From DASRDB01 sp035652815 (GTDB lineage: Bacteria; Chloroflexota; Ktedonobacteria; Ktedonobacterales; Ktedonobacteraceae): a stretch of 64,000 nucleotides of DNA. Below the pieces are notes generated by a model that was given only the letters and a program-made list of their open reading frames with translations, was not told the DNA's origin and did no database searches. The position numbers were made by a program, and so were the translations under genes. The stretch is from assembly GCA_035652815.1 (NCBI GenBank), contig DASRDB010000014.1:62001-126000 (forward strand), read 5' to 3'. Of the stretch, positions 25,701-33,783 are shown piece after piece. Position 1 is the first letter of the stretch; every line of letters begins with the position of its first letter.

Positions 25701-26263
25701 TCTGTTTCAATTCCTCACGGATTCCCCAGGCCATTTAGCCCGGCATCACGGCCTCACCGAGCAGCCTCTCATTCTCAGGTTTCAATTCCTCACGGATTCC
25801 CCAGGCCATTTAGCCAATGCAATGCAGGAGAACGCAATGCAGCAAAATAGACGAGTTTCAATTCCTCACGGATTCCCCAGGCCATTTAGCCCAGCCTGCC
25901 CTGGACGATGTTTGAAGAGTTGACGCTGGAGTTTCAATTCCTCACGGATTCCCCAGGCCATTTAGCCTTGAGGTACAGGCCGCGCCTGGCGGTGCTGTCC
26001 GCCAGGTTTCAATTCCTCACGGATTCCCCAGGCCATTTAGCCGTAGGAAACAACGTGCGCTTTCACTACTCCTGTGGGCAGTTTCAATTCCTCACGGATT
26101 CCCCAGGCCATTTAGCCACACATGTCTAAGGTTGGATACGGTTTCATCTCGCGTTTCAATTCCTCACGGATTCCCCAGGCCATTTAGCCACTTCCCCTTG
26201 CGTGTTGTTTTCTTGTGCTGCTTTTCGTTTCAATTCCTCACGGATTCCCCAGGCCATTTAGCC
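22746..26263 (-). CRISPR. CRISPR array, 48 repeats and 47 spacers
   Basis: A 37-base repeat (plus strand: starts GTTTCAATTCC, ends CATTTAGCC) occurs 48 times at steps of about 71-77 bases, giving spacers of about 34-40 bases. The minus-strand repeat ends in ATTGAAAC, the 5' handle typical of type I-B, I-D and III crRNAs. Transcription is therefore leftward from the leader at 26264. The oldest, leftmost repeat (22746-22782) has lost its first twelve bases of identity. The other 47 look identical, which indicates an active or recently active array. It is flanked by cas2-cas1-cas4, but no effector genes are in the window. Confidence 0.98.
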
Positions 26264-26451
26264 TGCTGTGCTTCTAATATAGCATGGAAGGCGCGATTAT
26301 GCAAGCTTTTCCGAGAGGCGCGTTTTTGGGGGGACTTTTGGGAGGTTTTAGAGAGGGAGTTTTGGGGTCGATTGTGCATCGAGCGGCTTGTAGAGGGTTC
26401 CGAGAGGCGACGCTCAGCGAGGTCATCACTGCGCCTCTCGGAAGGATGAGC
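26264..26451 (-). promoter_or_regulatory. CRISPR leader
   Basis: The 188 bases between the last repeat and cas2 form the leader. A promoter (TTGCAT at 26304-26299, 17-base spacer, TATATT at 26281-26276, with extended TGC) places the start within about 10 bases of the first repeat. A 12-base motif TTCCGAGAGGCG occurs three times: 26309-26320 and 26398-26409 in one direction, 26432-26443 inverted. The last two form a hairpin that may also end cas transcription. The three copies may be bound during spacer acquisition (inference). Confidence 0.75.
26276..26304 (-). promoter_or_regulatory. CRISPR array promoter
   Basis: TTGCAT, a 17-base spacer and TATATT with an extended -10 (TGC) on the minus strand, directly before the first repeat. 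Confidence 0.7.
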
Positions 26452-26751
26452 TTATATGACAAACAGCATTGCTTCGGCGGGGGGCGGACCGCCTATTGTT
26501 TCGACTTTCTCGACGCAGTTGGCGCAGAGGGGATAGAAGCGGATGCTGTCCTGGGTCTCGATCAGGTGTTGCGCCAGTTTTGTGCGCAGTTGCACCAGTT
26601 CCTTCCTGGTCAGGAAGCATTCGAACAGCGAGTATTGTGTCCATTTGCCAAAGCCGGTGAGAACCTGGTGAATTTTGGTGCGCCTGCGATCATCAGGGAT
26701 ATCATAGGCGATAACGTAGCAGGTTGTATCTTGCTGCGCACTGTTCCGCAT
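26452..26751 (-). CDS. cas2: CRISPR-associated endoribonuclease-like Cas2
   Basis: A 99-residue Cas2, the dimeric scaffold of the Cas1-Cas2 spacer integrase. It shows CYVIAYDIPDDRRRTKIHQVL with the conserved first-strand Asp, and GFGKWTQYSLFECFLT. It is the last cas gene before the leader, 10 bases after cas1. Length and motifs are canonical. Confidence 0.96.
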   Translation of the reverse strand: MRNSAQQDTTCYVIAYDIPDDRRRTKIHQVLTGFGKWTQYSLFECFLTRKELVQLRTKLAQHLIETQDSIRFYPLCANCVEKVETIGGPPPAEAMLFVI

Positions 26752-26761
26752 CTATGCCCTC

Positions 26762-27859
26762 CTATTTGATAAGGAAAGGTGGGTACTCGTCGATCTCTCT
26801 GGTCAGGCGCTTGGCGAGGAGCCGGGCCTGCAATTCGATACAGCGGCGATAGGTGGTCTTGTAGCCAAAGATGGGATGCTGCACCTCCTGGTTCAAACGC
26901 TCTTCAAATTTGGTGAAGAAAACCTGCCGCTTCTCCTGTTTCAGGCGATAGGCTCCCAGCTCGACCAAAAAATCGTCGGGGGTCAGCATGCGGTTATTGA
27001 GCAGGGTTAACACGACCGAGTCTACAACGATGGGACGAAATTCCTCCATGATGTCGAGAGCCAGCGCTGGCCTGCCATAGAATGAACTATGCAGGTAGCC
27101 GACAAAATGATCAAAGCCAACCAGTTGTACCGCGCTCGCTACTTTCTGGGCCAGCAGAGAATATCCAAAACTCAAGAGGGCGTTGACCGGGTCTGTAGGG
27201 GGTCGCTTGACGCGGCCCTCGAAAGGCCAGAGCTGCTGGTCTGACAAAAATTTGCCAAAGCAGCGGAAGTAGGCCGCGCTCCCCGCGCCCTCTATGCCCA
27301 GAATAGTCTCCAATGGCGTTCCCTCGACACGTTGATCCCCACCGGCTAAGGGTTGAGACGGGCGGCTTTCATATACAGGAACTTTTTCCAGTTGTTGCAG
27401 CAAATCCGCCATCTGCTGCGTTGCATCACGCATGACCGGCTCGTCGCGGCGGCGCAGGTAGCGCAGGAGCAGAGTGCGCTGGTTTGACAGCTTGCCCATC
27501 ACAAAACGCCGCGCCAGTTCGCAACGTTGCGCCATATCCGCATGCGCCCGGTACTGCGCCATTCGCAGCAGCGAATTTTTCGAGAAAGGCGGCGAGAGGC
27601 GGCCCTTAAATTTGCCAAAATGGCTTAAAAAGGTGATCTCCACATTGCGTTCCAGCAACAGGTGCAGGGCCGAGGCCGTCATCGTCACCTCGCCCATTAC
27701 CACCACATCGTCAACTTTTACCAGTGGAATACGCTCCTTGCGCGCCGGAGTAAACGCAGCGCCATCCTTCTCGCGCTTCTCAGGAATGTGTACCAGCAAA
27801 CAATCTTCGCCATCACGCCGCACATAGGCGCGATCTTCAGTCAGGTAAAGGGTTGGCAT
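26762..27859 (-). CDS. cas1: CRISPR-associated integrase Cas1
   Basis: A 365-residue Cas1, the metal-dependent integrase that inserts new spacers at the leader end. The N-terminal beta domain (LYLTEDRAYVRRDGEDCLLV) is followed by the helical catalytic domain. Metal-ligand candidates are the Glu in LGIEGAGSAAYF, the His in GFDHFVGYLHSSFYGRP, and the Asp/Glu in LDIMEEFRP; PPTDPVNALLSFGYSLL is the usual Cas1 signature. It lies between cas4 and cas2, with 10- and 18-base gaps, forming one operon. The sequence is of the kind seen with type I-B/I-D/III loci. Confidence 0.97.
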   Translation of the reverse strand: MPTLYLTEDRAYVRRDGEDCLLVHIPEKREKDGAAFTPARKERIPLVKVDDVVVMGEVTMTASALHLLLERNVEITFLSHFGKFKGRLSPPFSKNSLLRMAQYRAHADMAQRCELARRFVMGKLSNQRTLLLRYLRRRDEPVMRDATQQMADLLQQLEKVPVYESRPSQPLAGGDQRVEGTPLETILGIEGAGSAAYFRCFGKFLSDQQLWPFEGRVKRPPTDPVNALLSFGYSLLAQKVASAVQLVGFDHFVGYLHSSFYGRPALALDIMEEFRPIVVDSVVLTLLNNRMLTPDDFLVELGAYRLKQEKRQVFFTKFEERLNQEVQHPIFGYKTTYRRCIELQARLLAKRLTREIDEYPPFLIK

Positions 27860-27877
27860 CGCCTCACACTCCTTCTT

Positions 27878-28513
27878 TCAAGCTTTCTCGACCTGCAACA
27901 AACGCACTTCGTCCGGCAGGCAAAGCGGCAACAGGCTACAATGGGGGCAGCGCGCAACAAGTCCACCCGAAAGCGGCGGTGGTATCGTCTCCTGCGAGGC
28001 AATCTGAAAGGCGCGAGCAATCGCCTCAAGTGTTCTTGCGCGCAGTTCGCTCGTGAACTGAACCCGCACTCTTCGTCGCGAACCGATGTAAAAAATGTAG
28101 CCGTAAGGAATAAGCACGCCTCGAGGTTGACGTTCTTCCAGGCAAAACGCCTGCGCGCAGAGTTGCACAGCATCATTGAGCCAGCCTGTCCGCTTGTCTG
28201 GCTTCCCATGTTTATATTCCACGGGAATGAGCAAGCCTTCCTGCTCCTCAACAACGTCGGCATAACCCGAGATGCGCAGTGACTCGCTACAGAGATACAG
28301 ACGTGTAGTGGTTATCTCGCCCTCCGAGCCGGTACGAGTTCCTTCCGTATGTACCCGTTGATGCGCCAGCGCCCCTTCCAACACAAACTCATTGACCAGC
28401 ATTTCACCCAGCACAAACTGATAATAAAAGCGACGGGGGCAATATTCCAGGGCATTGAGCGAGGAGATCGAGATGGTTTCCGGCCCGGAAAGAGAGGGAG
28501 CAAAAGCCATACA
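27878..28513 (-). CDS. cas4: CRISPR-associated exonuclease Cas4
   Basis: A 211-residue Cas4, the nuclease that trims and PAM-selects prespacers for Cas1-Cas2. Four cysteines for a 4Fe-4S cluster are visible: C24 (EYCPRR) and C189, C192, C198 (CPHCSLLPLC). The RecB-like nuclease core shows ISGYADVV and VEYKHGK. I chose the ATG at 28513, with GGAGG nine bases upstream; the frame is open further but that part covers a half-MITE and is not Cas4-like. It heads the cas4-cas1-cas2 operon. Confidence 0.95.
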   Translation of the reverse strand, partial: CMAFAPSLSGPETISISSLNALEYCPRRFYYQFVLGEMLVNEFVLEGALAHQRVHTEGTRTGSEGEITTTRLYLCSESLRISGYADVVEEQEGLLIPVEYKHGKPDKRTGWLNDAVQLCAQAFCLEERQPRGVLIPYGYIFYIGSRRRVRVQFTSELRARTLEAIARAFQIASQETIPPPLSGGLVARCPHCSLLPLCLPDEVRLLQVEKA

Positions 28514-28602
28514 TGTGCCTCCATGTTGTTTATGCAACCGGATCACCAAGGTATTGTCACATGATAATGATTGTTCACCACCAGAGTCGGTCATCTCGTC
28601 TC

Positions 28603-28631
28603 TGTCATCCTTCGCTGCGCTCAGGATGACA
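28603..28631. repeat. Half-MITE, copy 6
   Basis: A 29-base remnant (TGTCATCC joined directly to TTCGCTGCGCTCAGGATGACA), as if the centre and one arm of the MITE core had been deleted. It lies between herA and cas4. Confidence 0.75.
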
Positions 28632-28700
28632 GGGTGCAGGGATGGCGTGACGAAAACCCTTAGCGATGATGGTCGTAAAAGTTCATTATCTGGGGAACAT

Positions 28701-28736
28701 GCGGTTTGAACAGCCTGTACAGGCTGTTCAAACCGC
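28701..28736. repeat. Perfect 36-bp palindrome between herA and cas4
   Basis: GCGGTTTGAACAGCCTGT followed directly by its exact complement, with no loop. It begins four bases beyond the herA stop. No T-run follows on either strand, so it is not a standard terminator. It could be a protein-binding site or a transcript-stabilising stem. Confidence 0.9.
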
Positions 28737-28739
28737 AGT

Positions 28740-30611
28740 TTATTCAACCATGCGCAGTTTGCAGGGGGTGGGATCGATATTCATTAACAGTGGGCGGGCA
28801 TAACTGCTGATGGATACCAGGGCCTGGCCAGGAGCCAGGTTAGGCAGCCGATTCCAGAGCGAGTCATCAATCACGCCAAGCGAGCGTTTGAGGCGGCCAA
28901 TCACGTTGGCATCGCCGATTTTGTGCAGGATGTAGTTATTAATCAGGCCCAATACCTCATCGGGTAGATGCTGCGGCAATTGCGTAACGAAAGTCAGTCC
29001 CAACCAGCGCTTGCGACCGCGCCGGGCGATGCGCGCCACCTGCTGGTAGAGAACCGGCATCTGGCGAATGCGCTCTGCCGAAAGAAACTCGTGCGCCTCC
29101 TCGATAATAATCATCACACGGCGCTGGTCCTTCCCCTGCTTCTCTGCCTCCTGATAGTTCGCATTTTGCGCCTCCAGAAGCCCGCGCAAAAACTCAGCAA
29201 TGACCAGGTTATTGACCTGCGGCGAATCGGTATCGCTCAGGTCGATAATGCTCACCCTGCCCGATTCCGTCAAGGCTCGATAATCGAGCGCCTGCGTACC
29301 CGGTGTATCGAAAATCTTCAAGCGCATCAGTTGCCTCAATTTGCCTTGCACCACGCGCCAGCTTGTTGGATGCGTAATCTGGTCGGGATTCTCCCGCTTA
29401 AAGATTTCTGACACTTTATCCCTGTTTTGTTGAAATTCTGGGCTTTGGAACCTGTAATCAGAGTTCACGAAATCCTCCGGCTTCTTTTCGCCAGCCGCTA
29501 TTTCACCCAGCGCCTTCACCACATCGTACATGTGCCGGAGCTGCATGCGTGGATAGCCAGTCTCCATCTCATCCAGTTCGAGAGCCTGCTGATATTCTTC
29601 TTTATTGGAAGGGAAGATACGCAACGTCCAGAGCAGGCGTTTCGCGATATCATAGGCTTTCTGATAGCGCTGTTGTTGGGCTTCGTTCATGTCCAGCATG
29701 CCCATCAAGAGGTAGGGTGAGAGTCGCGAGAAGTGGAGCGAAAAGCTGTGCGCGCGTTCTTTGTCTGGACAGGTGGTTTCGCGCCCAACCAGGTGATAGA
29801 CCGACACGTTTTCAACGCCCTGCGCCTCCTTCCCGCGTTTCTTCAAGGCCGCCAGCATGCTTTGATCCTGTGTAGGCTGGTAGATTTCTGTGTACTCGCC
29901 CTCGGTATCGATGACCACTGTGGCAACCCCGGAACACTGCAAGCCATGAATGAGCGAGGAGACGGTTGTTGATTTACCGCCGCCGGTCGTACCCAGGATG
30001 CCCACGTGCCGGGGCAGCACCGACTTCTTATCCGAGGGAATCCCGGCTGCAATGTCTTCGTAGCCGACCGGTATGCCAAGAGGAATATCCCCTTCCAGGC
30101 GCAGGACGTGTTTTGTTTCCTCCGGGCTGAGGACAAACGCCGGGCTGTTCGGCAGAGGCCGCAGGCGGGGCGGAATAATCACGCCATCCAGAGCTTCACC
30201 CAGCAGTTCCACCTGCACGCGCCCGTGATAGCGCGGCATAAAGATACCGCCGCGCACAGCAGTTGTAATCATGATCGGCGCGTCTCCCCGCAGCCCGTCA
30301 GGTTCGGCAAAAGGCCCTTTCACCACAATGCCCAGGTATTTGCGATCATCCTGCACGCTGTGAATGCGCATCAACGCCTGCGATGGGGCCTGGCCGATGC
30401 CATCCTTCGGCAGCAGCACCGTCACCGTATTATCCTCGCTGGATGGGAGATCAAACATGGTGCGGCCAATAGCGCCGTGGTATTCAGGCGGTTCGCTCAA
30501 TTCACCCCCGGCCTCGGCAATGTCCTGGTCTATCTGCTCAAACACCTCTTTGGGCAAAGGCCGACTGAAATGCTGCGCACCATTGCCATCTCCATGTACG
30601 AACTCTGTCAT
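28740..30611 (-). CDS. herA: HerA-type DNA translocase/ATPase
   Basis: A 623-residue hexameric-translocase-type ATPase. The N-terminal region (to about 190) is compatible with a HAS barrel. Walker A is GTTGGGKST near residue 215, followed by VVIDTEGEYTEIY; Walker B is MIIIEEAHEFL near 498; then RIARRGRKRWLGLTFVTQLP. HerA works with the nuclease NurA to resect DNA ends. The upstream nurA stop overlaps the region before herA. I use the ATG at 30611, with AGGAGGAG directly upstream, rather than a TTG five codons earlier. Location next to cas genes suggests a repair or defence role. Confidence 0.92.
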   Translation of the reverse strand: MTEFVHGDGNGAQHFSRPLPKEVFEQIDQDIAEAGGELSEPPEYHGAIGRTMFDLPSSEDNTVTVLLPKDGIGQAPSQALMRIHSVQDDRKYLGIVVKGPFAEPDGLRGDAPIMITTAVRGGIFMPRYHGRVQVELLGEALDGVIIPPRLRPLPNSPAFVLSPEETKHVLRLEGDIPLGIPVGYEDIAAGIPSDKKSVLPRHVGILGTTGGGKSTTVSSLIHGLQCSGVATVVIDTEGEYTEIYQPTQDQSMLAALKKRGKEAQGVENVSVYHLVGRETTCPDKERAHSFSLHFSRLSPYLLMGMLDMNEAQQQRYQKAYDIAKRLLWTLRIFPSNKEEYQQALELDEMETGYPRMQLRHMYDVVKALGEIAAGEKKPEDFVNSDYRFQSPEFQQNRDKVSEIFKRENPDQITHPTSWRVVQGKLRQLMRLKIFDTPGTQALDYRALTESGRVSIIDLSDTDSPQVNNLVIAEFLRGLLEAQNANYQEAEKQGKDQRRVMIIIEEAHEFLSAERIRQMPVLYQQVARIARRGRKRWLGLTFVTQLPQHLPDEVLGLINNYILHKIGDANVIGRLKRSLGVIDDSLWNRLPNLAPGQALVSISSYARPLLMNIDPTPCKLRMVE

Positions 30612-30622
30612 CGTCTCCTCCT

Positions 30623-31864
30623 TCAATTCCTTGTCTCGCGCTCCCCCAGGTAGCGGAACGGCTCACCAGCACCGGCATACGCCTGTTGCACCATGCTGCG
30701 GAAAGTTTCGCCACCAAAGGTCGCTCGACAGACGGCATCGGCCAGGTCAATAAGCATGGGAAAGCCGCGATGTTCCTGAAGTACGCTGTCAGCCATCGCG
30801 ATCAGCGCCGCCTCGCATGCGAACTCGCGATGAGCATAAAACAAACGCACCGGGGCCTGGGCAGAGGCTCGATACAGGCCAATCACAATTTGCGGTCCCA
30901 ATTCCTCAACAAACTTCTGCGCCTCCTCCTTCAACCCTTTTCCCGAAGGAAGATTGCCTCGCGTGATATCGCGCATCGATTGCAGCGGCGTGGCGACCAG
31001 GGCGAACTCAAGCGGGTACAGCGCGTCACCAAGCGTTAACAACAGGCGGTCTGCCGGGGCGCTGGTGACAAACACCCATCGTTTGTGTTCAAGCAGCAAT
31101 TTGCGCCACATGTTTATGCTGTAGCGCAGCAGGGGCATATCCCCGTTAATGGTTAACCCGCCGCCGGTCAGCAATTCATAGGGAACGGGATGCCCATGTC
31201 CCATTCGCCAGCGTGCCTGCGATTTTTCCAGCAAAACGGCCCGCTCAGCATATGCCATGATGCCGCGCTGGGTAAAATCACTCAGCTTATCGCGCGTGCT
31301 GCTGGCGTCAGTGCTATCCCGCTGCTTGCGCTTTTCAAGCAACTTCATAGCCTCCTCAACGGGGTCCGATCCGCCGACACGCAGGTCACGCCGGTAGAGG
31401 CGATGCACATAGGTTCCCTGGTCACCATGATAGGAGACCAGAGAAACGCCTATCTGAGCAATCGTCACGGGCAGGGAATCATGCACCATGCTCGTGCCAT
31501 CGCACGCCTCAACGTTTCCATTGAAGAGCAGGCCGCGATGAATGCGCTCTAGCATGTGTACATCAACCTGGTAATTCCCCGCGCAATCCTTCGGCGCTTG
31601 CGGATGGCGGAAGGCGAGAGGAAACAGGTCGGAGCGGATTCGCTCGCGGATACGTCCCTCCTGTACCACGGCATTTGCCACTTCCTGTTCAAGCGCCTGG
31701 TACATGGCTGCCAGGTCTTCTCCCGTATGCCAGGTATCAAGATCGAGCGTCTTCTCAACCGCTTCACCGAAGGCCGCCTGAAACTCGTTCTCGCCCATCG
31801 CCAGGAGATTATCCAGGCGCTCATCATCCACCAGTGGCCTCTCGGGTGGTTGTTCCTGCTCCAT
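30623..31864 (-). CDS. nurA: NurA-domain nuclease
   Basis: A 413-residue protein whose last 300 residues fit the NurA nuclease family: an early Asp-Gly motif (VEACDGTSMVHDS, about residue 126), VTIAQIGVSLVSYHG, and a C-terminal block with YAHREFACEAAL and FPMLIDLADAVCR. NurA is a 5'-3' exonuclease acting on DNA ends with HerA. The gene ends two bases before the herA ribosome-binding site, so the pair is one operon. The first 100 residues are helical and specific to this protein. Confidence 0.85.
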   Translation of the reverse strand: MEQEQPPERPLVDDERLDNLLAMGENEFQAAFGEAVEKTLDLDTWHTGEDLAAMYQALEQEVANAVVQEGRIRERIRSDLFPLAFRHPQAPKDCAGNYQVDVHMLERIHRGLLFNGNVEACDGTSMVHDSLPVTIAQIGVSLVSYHGDQGTYVHRLYRRDLRVGGSDPVEEAMKLLEKRKQRDSTDASSTRDKLSDFTQRGIMAYAERAVLLEKSQARWRMGHGHPVPYELLTGGGLTINGDMPLLRYSINMWRKLLLEHKRWVFVTSAPADRLLLTLGDALYPLEFALVATPLQSMRDITRGNLPSGKGLKEEAQKFVEELGPQIVIGLYRASAQAPVRLFYAHREFACEAALIAMADSVLQEHRGFPMLIDLADAVCRATFGGETFRSMVQQAYAGAGEPFRYLGERETRN

Positions 31865-31964
31865 GATTTGCTACTCCCGGCAACGTTCTCTCAGCAAAAA
31901 TATACCCCTACAAAGTTATTCCTTCAACGGTCGCTAAATTTGACATCGATTTAACCACATCTTC

Positions 31965-32714
31965 CTATGCTTCGCCGTAAAGCCAATCACGAAAGGTTGG
32001 TTCGCCTAGCTGTTTCAAGATCAGGTCGGCATAGATATCAGCCTGTAATGGTGGCAAGCCATAGACCTCAATAAGCTGTTGCTGTAAAAATGCCAGCCGC
32101 CGTTTGAATCCTCGCGGGGCGGCAGATGAAGCCATCACATCGTATAAAGACGCGGCAGGAGCCAGTAACTCCAACGCCAGCCGATCGGCCCTGTTCTCAA
32201 CATCAAGGATCGCGGTCGATGGCAACCCCTTATCAGGCCGTTCCATAAAATGGCTCATCACTCCCAGGGAGACGGTGCTGAGCGCGGCATGCAGGCGTTC
32301 ATCCAGCGTCGGCGGTCGCTCCCCATCAAGTACCGCGAGAATGGATGGGCCAAGAATCTCCAGGGTGCGCTGGCGCGTTGCCTGGTAATCCAGGAGAAAA
32401 TGGGCCAGTTCGTGGGCCAGGGTGAAACGCTGCTCCGCTTCGCTATCAAGCCGGTCAAAGAAAATCGCGCCCTTCCCTTTGTAGGCGATCAGGCAACCAT
32501 GCAAACGGCGATCCTTCCCGCCAATGCGATGTGCCATGCGCACGCGCTTGAGCCAGGCGCGCACATGATTCACGCGTAATTCCTCAATACAGCACAACTC
32601 AAGGGGCAATGCCAGCGTGATGGCCGCGTTCATGTTCCGGGGGAAGCCGGACGCTTCCCCCGCACGCGCCCAGAACTCCTGCGCTGCGTTCTCGATGAGG
32701 TAAGTAGTATCCAT
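31965..32714 (-). CDS. ImmA/IrrE-family metallopeptidase
   Basis: A 249-residue protein with the zinc-protease motif HELAH (FTLAHELAHFLLDY, about residue 95) in an ImmA/IrrE-like setting: GCLIAYKGKGAIFFDRLDSEAEQRF before it and NRADRLALELLAPAASLYDVM after. Proteases of this type inactivate XRE-type repressors in phage induction and in the Deinococcus radiation response. It starts four bases after the HTH-like gene, so a protease-regulator pair is likely. The ATG at 32714 was chosen over a longer frame. Confidence 0.88.
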   Translation of the reverse strand: MDTTYLIENAAQEFWARAGEASGFPRNMNAAITLALPLELCCIEELRVNHVRAWLKRVRMAHRIGGKDRRLHGCLIAYKGKGAIFFDRLDSEAEQRFTLAHELAHFLLDYQATRQRTLEILGPSILAVLDGERPPTLDERLHAALSTVSLGVMSHFMERPDKGLPSTAILDVENRADRLALELLAPAASLYDVMASSAAPRGFKRRLAFLQQQLIEVYGLPPLQADIYADLILKQLGEPTFRDWLYGEA

Positions 32715-32718
32715 CGCG

Positions 32719-33081
32719 CTACTCGTCCTCGTCATCCTCGTCATAATCGCGGGCGGCGAGAAGCGTTGGCGATGCTCCCTCCGCGCTCTGTCCAAGCGCT
32801 TCCCGTGACTCAGCAGCCCGAATCACCATTGCCAGTTGCAGCATGTCGGCCTGGATATAACGCGCAATCCGCTCGACATCTTCGCGAAAATGTGTTGTTC
32901 GCGGTCGCCCGCACAGCGCGAGCCGGGGAATGGCCGCCACGTCGCACTTCAAGATGGCCGCCAGTTGCTCGTCATCCAGGCCCTCCTGCTCTTGATATAG
33001 ATGTAGCGGGCCAGCCAGCAAACCAGGCCGTTCACGCGCAAGTTGCGCCAGACGATCCAGAGATGGTTGATAGTTGCTCAT
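32719..33081 (-). CDS. Small HTH-like protein coupled to the protease and sigma genes
   Basis: A 120-residue protein. The central region (LAAILKCDVAAIPRLALCGRP, FREDVERIARYIQADMLQL) looks like a helix-turn-helix-derived domain, and the tail is acidic (DYDEDDEDE). It lies between a sigma factor gene (15 bases upstream) and the ImmA/IrrE-like gene. By analogy with IrrE-DdrO-type pairs it may be the target of the protease or an anti-sigma partner; nothing in the sequence decides this. Confidence 0.7.
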   Translation of the reverse strand: MSNYQPSLDRLAQLARERPGLLAGPLHLYQEQEGLDDEQLAAILKCDVAAIPRLALCGRPRTTHFREDVERIARYIQADMLQLAMVIRAAESREALGQSAEGASPTLLAARDYDEDDEDE

Positions 33082-33096
33082 TGCGTTTCTCCTCCG

Positions 33097-33705
33097 TTAA
33101 GATAAAAATCGCCGGCGAATCTGGCGGCGCAATCGCTTCGCAATACGATATTTTACCTGTTGCACCTGTCCCTGCCGTTCATCATCTGATAGGCCATCCA
33201 GGCGTAACAGCCGGGCATATGGTTCGATGGAGCGCTCCCGGTTGATAATCAGTTCTACCATTTGTCGTTCTACGGAGTCAGGAAAGGTCTCGTCAATGAA
33301 TTTCCAGATGTCATCAACGTTAAATCCCTCGTCGAACAGGTTCCAGACCTCCGCAAAGTCCTGCTCTTGAACAGAGAGATCAAAAAGCGACACCTGCCTG
33401 TTCATGATGCGACTTTCTCTCGCCTGGGCATTCTGATAGTCACGAAAAGCAGCCATTGCGAGATACCCATGCAGGCTCATGCGTTGAGGGTCATAACGCT
33501 GGGGCTGGTCGCGATAATCCAGGAGCGCCCGTCCTACCGCCTCTTCAACTAACGCCGGGTCAAGAGGGTGAGAGTATCCCGCCCGTTTGTACACGTCCTG
33601 TACTAATGGGGAATACAGTTGTTCGGCAAGCTGCGCAAAAGCAATCGGGTCGTCTCGCGCGCAAATGCGCTGGTGAAAAGCATATTCCTCTGCTGTAGCC
33701 TTCAT
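33097..33705 (-). CDS. Sigma-70-like (ECF-size) transcription factor
   Basis: A 202-residue protein with a divergent sigma-70 region 2 (residues about 15-100: PIAFAQLAEQLYSPLVQDVYK, LHGYLAMAAFRDYQNAQARE) and a region 4-like end (RQMVELIINRERSIEPYARLLRL, KYRIAKRLRRQIRRRF). It lacks a clear extracytoplasmic-sensing partner. It is the first gene of the sigma/HTH/ImmA operon, which points to a local regulatory circuit controlling the downstream nuA-herA-cas or similar genes (inference). Confidence 0.8.
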   Translation of the reverse strand: MKATAEEYAFHQRICARDDPIAFAQLAEQLYSPLVQDVYKRAGYSHPLDPALVEEAVGRALLDYRDQPQRYDPQRMSLHGYLAMAAFRDYQNAQARESRIMNRQVSLFDLSVQEQDFAEVWNLFDEGFNVDDIWKFIDETFPDSVERQMVELIINRERSIEPYARLLRLDGLSDDERQGQVQQVKYRIAKRLRRQIRRRFLS

Positions 33706-33783
33706 GTCTTTTTGAAACTCCCTTGCTCGTTAACATTTTCTATGATATGTTCCCGCCGCAGAGCCAAAATCGGACATGTTCTT

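Noticed and set aside
22716..26449. Several open frames reading through the CRISPR repeats on the plus strand, with repeating QFLTDSPGHLA or SIPHGFPRPF segments
   Set aside because: They are translations of the 37-base repeat, not proteins; there are no ribosome-binding sites and the frame changes with spacer length.
28701..28736. Calling the 36-bp palindrome a terminator
   Set aside because: No T-run on either strand and no loop; kept as an unexplained palindrome.
28514..28747. A longer Cas4 N-terminus starting near 28747
   Set aside because: That part translates a half-MITE and the 36-bp palindrome; Cas4 homology and a good GGAGG site begin at 28513.
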